Notes: generated by a model not told the origin, from the sequence alone. A DNA stretch of 64,000 nt from Petroclostridium sp. X23 (GCF_030013905.1 NZ_CP124862.1:4529051-4593050), one strand, 5' to 3'. Numbered from the stretch's first letter, positions 17,924-27,921 are shown. Program-made: numbers and translations.

Positions 17924-18585
17924 TGGATTTTTACCTAACAGAAATCAAAGCGAACAACCAGGAAGGAACGCAGATACACTTTCCCATGAATCCGGAAGAA
18001 GTGTCGCTGACATCCGGGGTGGTTACCCAAGATTACAACATTATGAACTTAGGAGAAGTCCGGTTTCCCTACGGCAATAGGCTTGACGTGGTGACCTGGG
18101 AGGGAAAACTCCCAGGCTCCTCCAGGTCGGCTATGAGTTTTGTGAAAGATTGGATGGACCCGGCAGAAATATATGGATTGCTGAAGAAGTTCAAAACGGC
18201 CGGCAGCAAGCTGCGGCTTTTGATTACCGAAACCCCCATTAATATAGACGTGTTCATCGAAGAAATCGTGCCGAGATGGTCGGGAGGGATGGGAGATATC
18301 GACTACCGGATTACGCTTACAGAAGCCAGGGAACTGAAGATATACACCGTAGGCGAAGCCAAGACCAAAAAGGAGAACACCGGAGGGGCCACAAGCACCA
18401 GCAGAGCCAGCAAACCGGTACAGAAAACCTATACAGTAAAACCAGGAGATACGCTGTGGAAGATAGCGCAAAAGACCCTGGGAAGCGGCAGCCGGTACCG
18501 GGAGATATATGAGGCCAGCAAGCCGCCGATCGGGAGCAATCCAAATGTGATATATGCGGGCCAAGTGCTAACCATACCGGTGTGA
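17923..18585 (+). CDS. xkdP: LysM-domain tail protein (XkdP-like)
   Basis: ATG 17923 overlaps the tape measure stop (ATAATGG). The 220 residues have an N-terminal phage domain (MDFYLTEIKANNQEG, then FPYGNRLDVVTWEGKLPGS), a Thr/Ser linker, and a C-terminal LysM (YTVKPGDTLWKIAQKTLG to NVIYAGQVLTIPV). XkdP-type proteins belong to the baseplate hub; the LysM may bind peptidoglycan during penetration. Confidence 0.9.
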   Translation: MDFYLTEIKANNQEGTQIHFPMNPEEVSLTSGVVTQDYNIMNLGEVRFPYGNRLDVVTWEGKLPGSSRSAMSFVKDWMDPAEIYGLLKKFKTAGSKLRLLITETPINIDVFIEEIVPRWSGGMGDIDYRITLTEARELKIYTVGEAKTKKENTGGATSTSRASKPVQKTYTVKPGDTLWKIAQKTLGSGSRYREIYEASKPPIGSNPNVIYAGQVLTIPV

Positions 18586-18595
18586 GGGAAAAACC

Positions 18596-19588
18596 ATGAT
18601 TGATATTAGACGAATCACATATCAGACTGCAATACTGACGGCCGACGGCCAGGCGTTAGACGCCAACGAACTGCTGCAGAGCCTTTCATGGGAAGACAAC
18701 CCCGGAGAATTGGCCCAGAGGGCAAACCTGGCGTTCAAAAACCAGGCATACGGCAGCACATGGCTGTCGGCAATAGCGGTACCGGGAGCGCAGTTTTTTA
18801 TATATGCCGATTGGGGCCAAGGCAGCAAGGAGATATTCCAAGGGCCGATATGGAACTACAATTACGATAGTTCTACCAAGAAGGAACTTACCAACATGGC
18901 CTATGATAATTTAATATACCATCAAAAAAGCAAGGACTACCGGTGGTACGCCGCCGGGACCAGCAGCAAGACTATGCTCATGGATATTTTCAACGAGTGG
19001 GGAATCCCAGTAGGCAAATACGAAGGTCCGGACGTGCCCATGGGAAAGAAAGTGTTCAAAGGGAAGTATATCGCCGACATGGTGATGGAAATCTTGGACG
19101 ATGCCAGGAAAAAAGGCGCCGGCAAGTTTATCGCCAGGAGCGTCCAGGGCAAAGCGCAGATTATCCCGAGAGGAAGCAATACCGACGTATACGTGTTTGA
19201 GGCGGGAGAAAACGTCGTGATGACCGGCCACAGCATGGACTTAGACGATTTAATCACAAGGGTTAAGATTATCGGGAAAGAAGACAAAGACGAGCGGGCA
19301 CCGGTGGAAGCGGTAATGGATGGAAAGACGGAATTCGGCATCCTGCAGGACGTGGTACAAAGAAACCAAGACGACACCCTGGTAGCCGCCAAAGCCTCAG
19401 CACAAGCGATATTGGAGGAACGCGGAACCCCAAAAATCACCAGGAAGCTGCAATCACCCGATCTGCCATTCTTACGCAAGGGTGATAAAATAAGCGTAAG
19501 CGCGGGGAGCCTAAGCGGATACTTCTATGTAAAGGGTGTACAGCACGACGCAACCAATCAGATTATGACGATGGAGGTGGAGGAATAA
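18596..19588 (+). CDS. xkdQ: baseplate hub protein (XkdQ/YqbQ-like)
   Basis: The 330 residues match XkdQ: LSWEDNPGELAQRANLAF near the start, then IFQGPIWNYNYDSS and the C-terminal SGYFYVKGVQHDATNQIM. XkdQ proteins are equivalents of P2 gpD/T4 gp27 hubs that join the tube to the spike. The stop overlaps the next ATG (AATAATGG). Confidence 0.9.
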   Translation: MIDIRRITYQTAILTADGQALDANELLQSLSWEDNPGELAQRANLAFKNQAYGSTWLSAIAVPGAQFFIYADWGQGSKEIFQGPIWNYNYDSSTKKELTNMAYDNLIYHQKSKDYRWYAAGTSSKTMLMDIFNEWGIPVGKYEGPDVPMGKKVFKGKYIADMVMEILDDARKKGAGKFIARSVQGKAQIIPRGSNTDVYVFEAGENVVMTGHSMDLDDLITRVKIIGKEDKDERAPVEAVMDGKTEFGILQDVVQRNQDDTLVAAKASAQAILEERGTPKITRKLQSPDLPFLRKGDKISVSAGSLSGYFYVKGVQHDATNQIMTMEVEE

Positions 19589-20001
19589 TGGCAGGGAATG
19601 CAGGCACAAACAAACTGGCCAGGGTACTGTTTGACAGGATGAAAAGAACCAACAAAAACCAGGACCAGCTGGAACTTGGCACGATAAAAGACGATATGAG
19701 CCTGCTGACAGACCATTTCCCGATACCCATCCCAAAGGGTGAATACTTAATCGCCCGGCAGCTTACACTCGGGGATACCGGCGGCAACCTCACTGTTAGC
19801 GCCACTGATGGAAGCCACGACGTATACAGCGACCCATATCCGGACCCTGTGTACAGCCATGTGGGCATAGGTGTGGACCACAAGCACGATATCCTCATAC
19901 CGGAAAAAATGCGGTGGCTAAAACCAGGGGACCGCGTCCTGGTGGCATGGGTGAATCAGGGAACAGACCCGGTCATTATTGACATCGTTATCCCAAGTTA
20001 G
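19588..20001 (+). CDS. xkdR: baseplate protein, DUF2577/XkdR-like
   Basis: This 137-residue protein has NKLARVLFDRMKRTNKNQDQ near the start, then a beta-rich OB-like segment (HFPIPIPKGEYLIARQL) and VLVAWVNQGTDPVIID at the end, matching DUF2577 baseplate proteins found between hub and gp25-like genes. It is probably part of the spike or hub. Confidence 0.85.
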   Translation: MAGNAGTNKLARVLFDRMKRTNKNQDQLELGTIKDDMSLLTDHFPIPIPKGEYLIARQLTLGDTGGNLTVSATDGSHDVYSDPYPDPVYSHVGIGVDHKHDILIPEKMRWLKPGDRVLVAWVNQGTDPVIIDIVIPS

Positions 20002-20012
20002 GAGGGAATACA

Positions 20013-20462
20013 ATGGCAGATAAACAGCTTTTCCCGGTGTTTGAGGCACCGGAAGTGCTACAAGAGACAACAACAGAGACGCAGAAGTTTAAACGCAGTT
20101 ACTACTTCGATTATGAAACCGGGGACTTCGCGAAAGACGGAGGGAACCGGGTACGGCAGGCAGACGGACATACGGCGTGGGCACAGTGGTGCCTAAAAAT
20201 CGTTCAGATAGAGCGGTACGCATGCCTGGCATACAGCAGCGATATTGGGATAGAGATGGAAGAAGTAAGAAAGCAGCCAACCAGGAAAGCGGCAGAAGCT
20301 GTTCTAGAGAGAACCATCACAGAAGCGCTGCTGGTTCACCCCATGACCGAGTCTGTCCGGGGTTTTAGCTTTCAGTGGGATGGAGATAACCTGGGGACCG
20401 AGTTTACAGTATACCCGAAAGAAGGAGTGGCCATCACCATCAATACATCGGTTACTACATAA
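20013..20462 (+). CDS. xkdS: baseplate wedge protein, gp25/XkdS-like (DUF2634)
   Basis: The 149 residues include KRSYYFDYETGDFAKDGGN and CLKIVQIERYACLAYSSDIG, followed by an AEAVLERTITEALLVHP helix, typical of DUF2634/gp25 wedges. It starts at ATG 20013 after GGAGGG. In contractile machines gp25 nucleates sheath assembly on the baseplate. Confidence 0.87.
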   Translation: MADKQLFPVFEAPEVLQETTTETQKFKRSYYFDYETGDFAKDGGNRVRQADGHTAWAQWCLKIVQIERYACLAYSSDIGIEMEEVRKQPTRKAAEAVLERTITEALLVHPMTESVRGFSFQWDGDNLGTEFTVYPKEGVAITINTSVTT

Positions 20463-20479
20463 GGGAAGGAGGGATAACC

Positions 20480-21592
20480 GTGGCAATTGCATACACACCG
20501 CCAAGCTTCCTAAGAAATCAAGATGTTGACAGCGTTTACAGCCGCATGGTGGCAGATGCACCCGCGAACCTGGATACTAGTGAGGCGTCCATGTTTTGGG
20601 ACGCTACAAGGCCTGTAGCGATCGAAAAAGCGGAGATGGTAGAATTTCAGCTAAACGAAGTAATCCAGTTGATATTCCCACAGTGGGCATACGGCGAATA
20701 CCTGGACTTGCACGCCGAAAGCGCCGGTGTTGAAAGAAAAGCAGCGGTACCGGCAACCGGTACGGTTACGGTTACCGGGCAGGCAGGCGCGTCAATGGTG
20801 GCAGGAACCAAGTTGGCAACACCGGCGGTAGGAGACCAGCCTTCCATTGTGTTCAAAACGACAGAGGCATTAACACTGGATGAAACCGGAACAGGAATGG
20901 TGGCTATTGAAGCGGAGGAAGCGGGCATATCCGGAAACGTAGCAGCCAATACCATCACCTTAATGGTTACGCCGGTAACAGGAATAACCGGGATAGCCAA
21001 TGCAGCACCCACCACCGGAGGAACAACGAAAGAAGACGATGACAGCCTCCGTAAGAGGATACTGGAAGCAAGGCGATTAACACCCATGAGCGGCTCTGTA
21101 ACAGACTACAAGCTGTGGGCAAAGGAAGTGGACGGCGTCGGTGAGGCATATATTGTACCCGAGTGGGAAGGGCCTGGGACCGGAACGGTTAAAGTCATTG
21201 TTGTGGACAGCAACAACCAGCCGGCCAGCACAGCATTGGTGGAAACGGTAAAAGAATACATAGCACCGGATGATCAAGAAGGGAAAGCGCCGATAGGCGC
21301 CATCGTAACCGTGATAGCACCGACGGCCCATGTAATAAATTACGCCTTTACCCTGCAGCTTGAAGCCGGATACGGAGAAACAGAAGTTATTGCGGCCATT
21401 AAAGAGTCTTTTAACGAGTATTATAAAACCGTAGGAGTAGGCGGCCAGGTTAAATACATTAAGATAGCGGCCATTATAGCCGGCACGGAAGGAGTCAGCG
21501 ACTTCACCGGCCTAACCATGAACGGCAGCACTGAAAACATACAAGTAACCGATGAAGAATACCCTGCCACCGGGACGGTGAACGGCGTATGA
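20480..21592 (+). CDS. xkdT: baseplate J-like protein (XkdT)
   Basis: GTG 20480 follows AAGGAGGG. The 370 residues show baseplate J features: SMFWDATRPVAIEKAEM, LDLHAESAGVERKAAVPATG, a beta repeat region, then TTKEDDDSLRKRILEARR and YKLWAKEVDGVGEAYI. It is a wedge component that connects the hub to the fibres. Its stop overlaps the next gene (ATGA). Confidence 0.92.
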   Translation: MAIAYTPPSFLRNQDVDSVYSRMVADAPANLDTSEASMFWDATRPVAIEKAEMVEFQLNEVIQLIFPQWAYGEYLDLHAESAGVERKAAVPATGTVTVTGQAGASMVAGTKLATPAVGDQPSIVFKTTEALTLDETGTGMVAIEAEEAGISGNVAANTITLMVTPVTGITGIANAAPTTGGTTKEDDDSLRKRILEARRLTPMSGSVTDYKLWAKEVDGVGEAYIVPEWEGPGTGTVKVIVVDSNNQPASTALVETVKEYIAPDDQEGKAPIGAIVTVIAPTAHVINYAFTLQLEAGYGETEVIAAIKESFNEYYKTVGVGGQVKYIKIAAIIAGTEGVSDFTGLTMNGSTENIQVTDEEYPATGTVNGV

Positions 21593-22674
21593 ATGATATT
21601 TTAACCAGCGTGAGCGGAAAGAGGATGCTAGGCTACGTAGCGCCGGTCTATTACAGCAGCCTGGTCATGCAGGCCATATTCCAGGCCACCGGAACCGAGG
21701 TCGACGATCTGCAGCAGTGGACGGCGGAGATAAGAGACCAACTATTCCCGCAGCGGGCCACATGGGGACTGCCGTATTGGGAGTATGTTCTTGGATTACC
21801 CACTAAAGAGAGTACCTCGATAGAAAAAAGGCGGCAAGCTATCCTCTCAAAAATGGTGACCAGGATACCGATAACCCCAGCGAAGATAAGGCAAATCGCC
21901 GAGGGGGATACCGGCAAGACGGCAAGGGTGGAAAACCGGATAAGTCCATATACGTTCCGGGTGACCATAGAGAGCAACGGCAGCGGAGTGGACCTGGTAA
22001 AACTCAACGAGGCCATGAATTACGCGAAACCGGCCCATTTGACAGCAGAGTATGGAATCGCTTATCAGAAAGAATTACAAATCAATGCAGAGTTTAAGCA
22101 CATAACAAAAAACGATTTGATATTTTGCGGAACATTCTTATGCGGCACTTATCCGGAGATAGCGCAGCGTTATGAGAGCAGAAGCTATGAAGCTTCAATT
22201 GTAATAGAAGTAGGTACAGAAACAAAAGTATATGAGTATAAGTATAACTTAGCCGGTACGACCGTTTGCGGAGACGAAGCATATCCGTTTATATCGCAGA
22301 GATTCGAGAGCAAGAACTACGAAGCAGCGATAGGAGTAAGCGGAGATTTTGCAGTAAGCATATACGAATATAAATATAACTTAACTGGAACTATTCTTTG
22401 TGGAGACGAGGCATACCCGTTTATATCGCAGAGATTCGAGAGCAAAAACTACGAAGCGAGCGTAGGAGTAAGTGCGGATATTGCAACAAAAATGTATGAA
22501 TATAAATACAAATTAGCCGGGACAACATTTTTATGCGGTACTTATCCGGAGGTAGCGCAGCAATTTGAAAGTAAGAACTACGAAACAGGTATAGAAGTAG
22601 GCGACACAGCGGTGGTCACAGTAAAAACATTCCTGATAGCAGGAACATTCAATTGCGGGGAGGGGAATATATGA
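21589..22674 (+). CDS. YmfQ/XkdU-like baseplate protein with Cys-repeat C-terminus
   Basis: ATG 21589 overlaps the J stop. The first ~180 residues match the YmfQ/DUF2313 family (LTSVSGKRMLGYVAPVYYSS, then RATWGLPYWEYVLGLPT and IAEGDTGKTARVENRISPYT). Family members are usually only about 190 residues. Here about 175 more follow, made of four full and one partial ~44-residue repeats, each with one or two Cys (CGTFLCGTYPE, VCGDEAYPFISQRFESKNYE). The extension may be a fibre-attachment or receptor-binding part. Confidence 0.85.
   Translation: MNDILTSVSGKRMLGYVAPVYYSSLVMQAIFQATGTEVDDLQQWTAEIRDQLFPQRATWGLPYWEYVLGLPTKESTSIEKRRQAILSKMVTRIPITPAKIRQIAEGDTGKTARVENRISPYTFRVTIESNGSGVDLVKLNEAMNYAKPAHLTAEYGIAYQKELQINAEFKHITKNDLIFCGTFLCGTYPEIAQRYESRSYEASIVIEVGTETKVYEYKYNLAGTTVCGDEAYPFISQRFESKNYEAAIGVSGDFAVSIYEYKYNLTGTILCGDEAYPFISQRFESKNYEASVGVSADIATKMYEYKYKLAGTTFLCGTYPEVAQQFESKNYETGIEVGDTAVVTVKTFLIAGTFNCGEGNI
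22123..22674 (+). repeat. 132-bp tandem repeats in the baseplate gene
   Basis: Units start near 22123, 22252, 22384, 22519 and 22639 (partial). The second and third are nearly identical over long stretches, including ATATCGCAGAGATTCGAGAG. The 132-bp period keeps the reading frame at 44 codons. Recent unit duplication is likely. Confidence 0.85.
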
Positions 22675-22964
22675 TATCAGCAACCGGACTGACCAAGACA
22701 ACGAATTTTATCAATGACCTTATTGCCCGAGGAAGATACACAATAGGCGGCGTGGTAAAGTACATTGATATTTACAAAACCGAGGTTTCCGGAAATACCA
22801 TTACAAAATATCTTTATATTGCAAATGAGGATGCCGGCACAATAACAAACCTAAAGTTAATAGACAAAGACGGTGACATTTATGCGGACCGGCCGGACAG
22901 CATAAGCAAGGCGTCGAATAAGGGTATTCTCGTTAGTTTTAAAATTACAATAAGTGAGGTGTAA
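22671..22964 (+). CDS. small tail-fibre-region protein, unknown function
   Basis: ATG 22671 overlaps the upstream stop (ATGA) and follows GGGGAGGGG. The 97-residue, mostly beta protein (GRYTIGGVVKYIDIYKTEVS) shows no signal or membrane segment. Its position between the baseplate and the fibre suggests an adaptor. No family is recognised. Confidence 0.6.
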   Translation: MISATGLTKTTNFINDLIARGRYTIGGVVKYIDIYKTEVSGNTITKYLYIANEDAGTITNLKLIDKDGDIYADRPDSISKASNKGILVSFKITISEV

Positions 22965-22968
22965 TGAA

Positions 22969-25900
22969 ATGGAGTACACAAAAAAGAAATGGTTCGACCA
23001 TATAGTGGATGAGAGCACCGGAGCGGTGATCCAGCAAGGTACCCCGGTGAATGCTGCTAACCTGAACAATATAGAGGATGGGGAGGCATGGGCCAAAAAT
23101 GAAATTAACAACCTGGCCGGAGCCGTGAGAGAAGCAATACCTAGCGGATTTACGAAGTTCAGTGGTTTTGATTTTTCGTATATGACAGCAAACCAAAACA
23201 ATAAAATCAAACTAACCGGTGGCGGCGTGGCCATGATGAATGGGTACAAGATAGAAATACCGGATGGAACTGTTATTACAATGCCGGACCCACCAGCGAC
23301 TGGAGAGAGGGACGATGTGGTGTTCTTGGAAGCATGGCTGGATCAAGCTACCGATACTGAAGGTGTGAAACCGAACTGGAGAATAAGGGTACTGCCTGGA
23401 GTAGATTTTGCAACCTATCCGATAGACGGGTTTTTTAAGCAAGCAAACAGTGCGTGGTCAGATAATAATGCAGCTATACTACCACAGGGGGGAAACGTAG
23501 CACCTGTAAGTTATGTTATAGGTAACGTTGCTCAATGGTCTAGCATGCAATTACGAAATATCACGGGGATCGCAAACCTCAAAGTAGCATTAAAAGATGT
23601 GGGGGTTTACGTAGCTGGGGATGGGACCCAAACAGCAAAAGATACCTTGAATACCTCAGACGGCTACGTTTACGCCATACCAATGTTTAGGATTAGGAGA
23701 AGAAACAAACTACAGTACAGTGCACAGAACCCCAATGGAGGCATCGGAGATATAGCAACCAGCTATGAGTATATAGATGATACCCATTACAGAGCGCTGG
23801 ACCACGAAGGAAATGAACTAGGAATAATCGAGATTTTAACGCTGGATAACGGCGTTACAGATGTAATTGACGTTGTTGATGGGTTGTTAACGAAGAAGGT
23901 TAAACCATATACGTTACAAGGAAGCGACTATATTACTACAACAACAAGTCAAACATATGTTGATTATGCGGTATACAAAATGCCAAGCGACTGTGCAAAT
24001 CTTGGTCTTACAGGTACTATAACAGGTCAAGTTTATATACCAAATAAAACTGAATCTATATACCAAAGTGAAATTCCAACAGCAGAAGTTGGAAAATTTT
24101 TTACTGGAAATGCTTCAGGCGAAAACAGAATATATTTCATAATTGAAAAAGGCACAGTAGCAACCGCAAGAACGGAAATTGAGGGGATACTTGCGCTCAA
24201 TTATCAATTGGCGGTGGAACAAATCAACCCCGAAATAAACAGCATAAGCGATTGGCATAAACGATTTGTGCTAGGTGCCCGCATCATAGACGATCGTGAC
24301 ATCATAGACCTACGCCACCAGGTGAGTTTGACCGGGTTTAATTACCAGCAGCTGCTAGAAGAAAACTTCGATAAGCTGCTCCGGGGAGAATTGCAGACAA
24401 AAGAGCGCAAAAGACGGCTTAAGGTATACCATGGTATAAGAAAAACGCCGATAGATGCGAATACAGTGTTTTATGCTTCATTGGATGGAACTACGACAGC
24501 AGAAGTTGGCGGGGAACTTACTGTAGCCGGGAGTCCTGGCTATAAGCCATCGCCAACGGGTGGAGGGTTGAAGTTTAATCATGCCACAAATACAACGCGA
24601 TATTCTATTTCAAATGTAAATGAAAAAATAACGGTGGATTTTTGGGTAAATTATGAAGAAGTGAAGATATCAACCTCTGATATCATAATGAAAGCATGGG
24701 ATGCTGCGGGGAATTCTGCTTTTCTAGTTAGTTTCGATTCTAATAAAGATATACAGGTAAGGACATATAGAGGGAGTACGGGCGACAATTTTTCACCTTA
24801 TGATGGTTTATTAACTTGTAAAATAGATAGTAATAAACAACCATTTATACACGTAAGGGTAACAATTAACGGGGTATTATTTAAGGCATATATAAATGGA
24901 AAAGAACTTACTCAAATTTCGTCACTCAAAAGCCCTACAGGTAATATAAATCGGCCTACACAGATTGACATAGCAGAAACCATCTATGGTGTAACCATAT
25001 CAGATATGTCTGTTTCCAACATAGACCGTGGCGATGAATTCGCTACATTGCCAAAGGATTTCATCGCAGGATATGCTAGAATTATGCCAGCTATGACTGG
25101 CCAGCGGAAAACCCTCAGTGACGCAATAACCGGTCAGTACACCACAGGAGTAGCAAAAGGGACCGGCAGCGGACACAGTAAAGGGGTAACAGTAACCCAG
25201 GCAACACCGGGGACATGGGCAGCAGGAGATACCATAAAGGTTAAAGGATTAGCAGGAGAGCTGATAAGTGGGGTAATAGATAGCGATACAATCCTGGCCA
25301 GGGTTACAGCAATAAGCGGAACCACCGTAACACTTGATAGCGTAACCGGCCTAGCAAATTCAGACACGGTGAAAGTCTTAAAAGCCGATGGTACCGTAAC
25401 AAGCGATATCACCATAAGCGCACTTGATACCACAGCAAAGACGGCGACGTTTAGCAGCGTCACAGGAATCGCAGTCGGGGATATGGTGGTTGAAACCACA
25501 GCCAGCAGCAGTTCTCCAGTCGTTAAATTTATGAGTGCAGGAACACTTACGGCCGTAACCGGAACATGGGCAGGATTAGGAACCAATGAAGCAACGTTCA
25601 CGCTTGGAACTAACGCAAGTTTGGTGAATGCAGATATTCAGATAGAGTACAGCTTGGACATGCCTGCAGGGCAGGGCGGAATCGCTGAAGTTTATACGGC
25701 AACATTGGCAGGGGAAGCGAAAGGGAAAAAGCTAGTACCCGGAACTGTAGCAGTACAGGACGATTTTGTCGGTAAGGTAGTAGGAAGCACAACAGAAAAC
25801 CCGAACCTGGCTAAAAAGATAGCAGCGACTACGCTACAGGCGCCTACAAACTTTAGTACAGAGTTTGACCAGGCAGGATACGATACCTCCGAAGCATTAG

Positions 25901-27003
25901 ACGGAACTACTTCTAGTATAACCACTTCCGTAAACGGCGAGATACCACAGCAGCTTTTCAGCTTTGACCTGGTGAAAATGATAGAAGAAAAATACGGAAC
26001 TATTCCTGCAGTAGATAAGGTAGGGTGGCTGGAAACAAATATTGTAAAAATAACGCCCCATTGGTACGGATACGGTATTGGACCTAACGGTTATAAGGTT
26101 TACGTAGCACCATACTACAATAATGCTTGGGGGACGCCTGCTAGTCATTCATATGGTCAAACAGCGCTTTTGACTATTAGCGCCGCGTCAATTCCAGCAT
26201 TAATAGACAGCGATGGTACGTATAAAGTAATTGTGTATACCGATGCAAGCAATGGAACCACAGCCAGTACGATATATACAGATTATGTAAGTATTGATAT
26301 AGAATTAACGTGTCCTACAGGTTACGATATGCTGGTACCCGAAAACCCACGCAGAGACGATGGAGCAGCAGCAGTCCTGTTAGTAAGGAAAGCGACTAAA
26401 GAAATACAAAGTTATTTTAACGTCGCAGAGACCGATGGTTTAATCACATATGGGGATTTTGTTCCAAAGCAAGCAGACACTCTAAACATAGGAAAAGGAA
26501 CAATATTGACGACTCCTATGGCATTTTTTACGACTTTAGGAACTACAAACCCAGCGCCTAGTGCCAATCTAATATCAAACTTTGATTTGTTAAACGAGTT
26601 TGCAGTAAATACACCCGAAATAAATTCAATTTATACGGATGGAGGGCACATATATCAAACACCAGTGAGCGAATCAGTGGCAGACCATACTGTGCGTCGG
26701 GAAATTCAAGGAACAAATAAGGCATATGAAAACTTTGGGGCAGGAAGGGAAGCTAGTTTTTCATTAAACAGGATTCAAACAATAGTAGGACAACAGTATT
26801 ACTACGCATATTTTGACATGACAAATGTACGAAGTACAGCAAAGTATAAGCCACTTGTGGCGATGTTGGTGAAAGACACCACAGGACAACTTTATATGGT
26901 TCTACTGTCGGTAATAGGAACATCAAATATAGGGTTAGGCATGGATAATTCAAGCGGTAGAGGAATTATGTTCAGCTTAAACAAAAAGCCATTACTCAAG
27001 TAA
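22969..27003 (+). CDS. large modular tail fibre protein
   Basis: ATG 22969 follows AAGTGAGGTG. Of 1344 residues, the N-terminal ~60 match a common clostridial fibre start (WFDHIVDESTGAVIQQGTPV, NAANLNNIEDGEAW). A trimmer-like central region follows. A LamG/ConA-like domain lies around 510-680 (FYASLDGTTTAEVGGELTVA, RPTQIDIAETIYGVTISD). After that come Thr/Ala/Gly-rich beta repeats (about 720-890; AGDTIKVKG, ISGTTVTLDSVTGLANSD) and a C-terminal beta region. It probably recognises the host surface. Confidence 0.82.
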   Translation: MEYTKKKWFDHIVDESTGAVIQQGTPVNAANLNNIEDGEAWAKNEINNLAGAVREAIPSGFTKFSGFDFSYMTANQNNKIKLTGGGVAMMNGYKIEIPDGTVITMPDPPATGERDDVVFLEAWLDQATDTEGVKPNWRIRVLPGVDFATYPIDGFFKQANSAWSDNNAAILPQGGNVAPVSYVIGNVAQWSSMQLRNITGIANLKVALKDVGVYVAGDGTQTAKDTLNTSDGYVYAIPMFRIRRRNKLQYSAQNPNGGIGDIATSYEYIDDTHYRALDHEGNELGIIEILTLDNGVTDVIDVVDGLLTKKVKPYTLQGSDYITTTTSQTYVDYAVYKMPSDCANLGLTGTITGQVYIPNKTESIYQSEIPTAEVGKFFTGNASGENRIYFIIEKGTVATARTEIEGILALNYQLAVEQINPEINSISDWHKRFVLGARIIDDRDIIDLRHQVSLTGFNYQQLLEENFDKLLRGELQTKERKRRLKVYHGIRKTPIDANTVFYASLDGTTTAEVGGELTVAGSPGYKPSPTGGGLKFNHATNTTRYSISNVNEKITVDFWVNYEEVKISTSDIIMKAWDAAGNSAFLVSFDSNKDIQVRTYRGSTGDNFSPYDGLLTCKIDSNKQPFIHVRVTINGVLFKAYINGKELTQISSLKSPTGNINRPTQIDIAETIYGVTISDMSVSNIDRGDEFATLPKDFIAGYARIMPAMTGQRKTLSDAITGQYTTGVAKGTGSGHSKGVTVTQATPGTWAAGDTIKVKGLAGELISGVIDSDTILARVTAISGTTVTLDSVTGLANSDTVKVLKADGTVTSDITISALDTTAKTATFSSVTGIAVGDMVVETTASSSSPVVKFMSAGTLTAVTGTWAGLGTNEATFTLGTNASLVNADIQIEYSLDMPAGQGGIAEVYTATLAGEAKGKKLVPGTVAVQDDFVGKVVGSTTENPNLAKKIAATTLQAPTNFSTEFDQAGYDTSEALDGTTSSITTSVNGEIPQQLFSFDLVKMIEEKYGTIPAVDKVGWLETNIVKITPHWYGYGIGPNGYKVYVAPYYNNAWGTPASHSYGQTALLTISAASIPALIDSDGTYKVIVYTDASNGTTASTIYTDYVSIDIELTCPTGYDMLVPENPRRDDGAAAVLLVRKATKEIQSYFNVAETDGLITYGDFVPKQADTLNIGKGTILTTPMAFFTTLGTTNPAPSANLISNFDLLNEFAVNTPEINSIYTDGGHIYQTPVSESVADHTVRREIQGTNKAYENFGAGREASFSLNRIQTIVGQQYYYAYFDMTNVRSTAKYKPLVAMLVKDTTGQLYMVLLSVIGTSNIGLGMDNSSGRGIMFSLNKKPLLK

Positions 27004-27018
27004 AGGAGGGCAAGCATA

Positions 27019-27714
27019 ATGAAAATAGCAATTGACAGATTCACCGAAAAAGTGACCGGCATAGACCGGTCCGATTTACAGAGTGGAATTCAAATAACCG
27101 TTCCGGATAGTTTTAATTTTACCAAGACCGTTATCCGGATCGACGGAGAAAAGCAAAAGACCAACGAAGAAGGCCAGCTGCTCTACAAGACCAACGTCCG
27201 TATAGGAGAAGACGGACAAGAAGTATGGGATGAGGTAACAACACAGGAGATAGATGGAGAAGCACTGGAGCCGGTCATGGTACCCAACGAAGTCCAAGAG
27301 ACCGTGGGGTTTCAAAAGGCACCGTATGAATTCACGCTGGAGGAAGTCATACAGGAGAAGTACCGCCAGGCATTAGAGGAGAGCAGCTTCACACACCTGT
27401 TGGCCGACGTATTCTTGGATGAGAACGACCTGGACATTGCAGACCCAAGTCACAGCGCAAACACCGGTGTGGGAATCCTGCAATTGCTCCCAGGAGGCCA
27501 AGCCAAGACTAAGTCCATTACACTGGATCAGGCAGCGGACGCATTTGCATTGTTAGAATTTGATGCAGACGATGGGGTAGTGATCTACCTTGCCGGCCAA
27601 CCATTCACCGATGGGAAGCTGCAGCTGACATCAGCAGTAGCCAGCTGCACGATTAGATTTGAGAATACTATCGACAAACCCAAGAGCGTAAGAGCCTACG
27701 CAATAGGGTACTAA
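27019..27714 (+). CDS. tail-associated protein, unknown function
   Basis: The 231 residues start at ATG 27019 after AAGGAGGG. The N-terminal half carries an acidic beta region (IDGEKQKTNEEGQLLYKTNV), and the C-terminal ~75 residues form a separate beta-rich module (VGILQLLPGGQAKTKSITLD to CTIRFENTIDKPKS). It directly follows the fibre and may be a fibre tip or chaperone. Confidence 0.6.
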   Translation: MKIAIDRFTEKVTGIDRSDLQSGIQITVPDSFNFTKTVIRIDGEKQKTNEEGQLLYKTNVRIGEDGQEVWDEVTTQEIDGEALEPVMVPNEVQETVGFQKAPYEFTLEEVIQEKYRQALEESSFTHLLADVFLDENDLDIADPSHSANTGVGILQLLPGGQAKTKSITLDQAADAFALLEFDADDGVVIYLAGQPFTDGKLQLTSAVASCTIRFENTIDKPKSVRAYAIGY

Positions 27715-27726
27715 GGAGGGAGAGCC

Positions 27727-27921
27727 GTGATAAAAGCAACTAGAACCACACCGGTGGTACCGAAAGACCCGACCCCGGAGGAGCAGATCGCCACTCTGCA
27801 GCAGGAACTAAACCAGGCAAAAAACGATACTTTAACAGCATATGAGGCCATGACAGAAGTTTATGAATTGGCCCTCACATTGCAAATAGAAGTGGAAGCA
27901 CTGAAGGGAGGAACCGTATAA
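27727..27921 (+). CDS. small coiled-coil late protein
   Basis: GTG 27727 follows AAGGAGGGAGAG. Of its 64 residues, 18-60 form a likely coiled coil (EEQIATLQQELNQAKNDTLT). The size and position match small phage proteins between fibre and lysis genes. Its TAA overlaps the next ATG (TATAATGG). Confidence 0.6.
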   Translation: MIKATRTTPVVPKDPTPEEQIATLQQELNQAKNDTLTAYEAMTEVYELALTLQIEVEALKGGTV

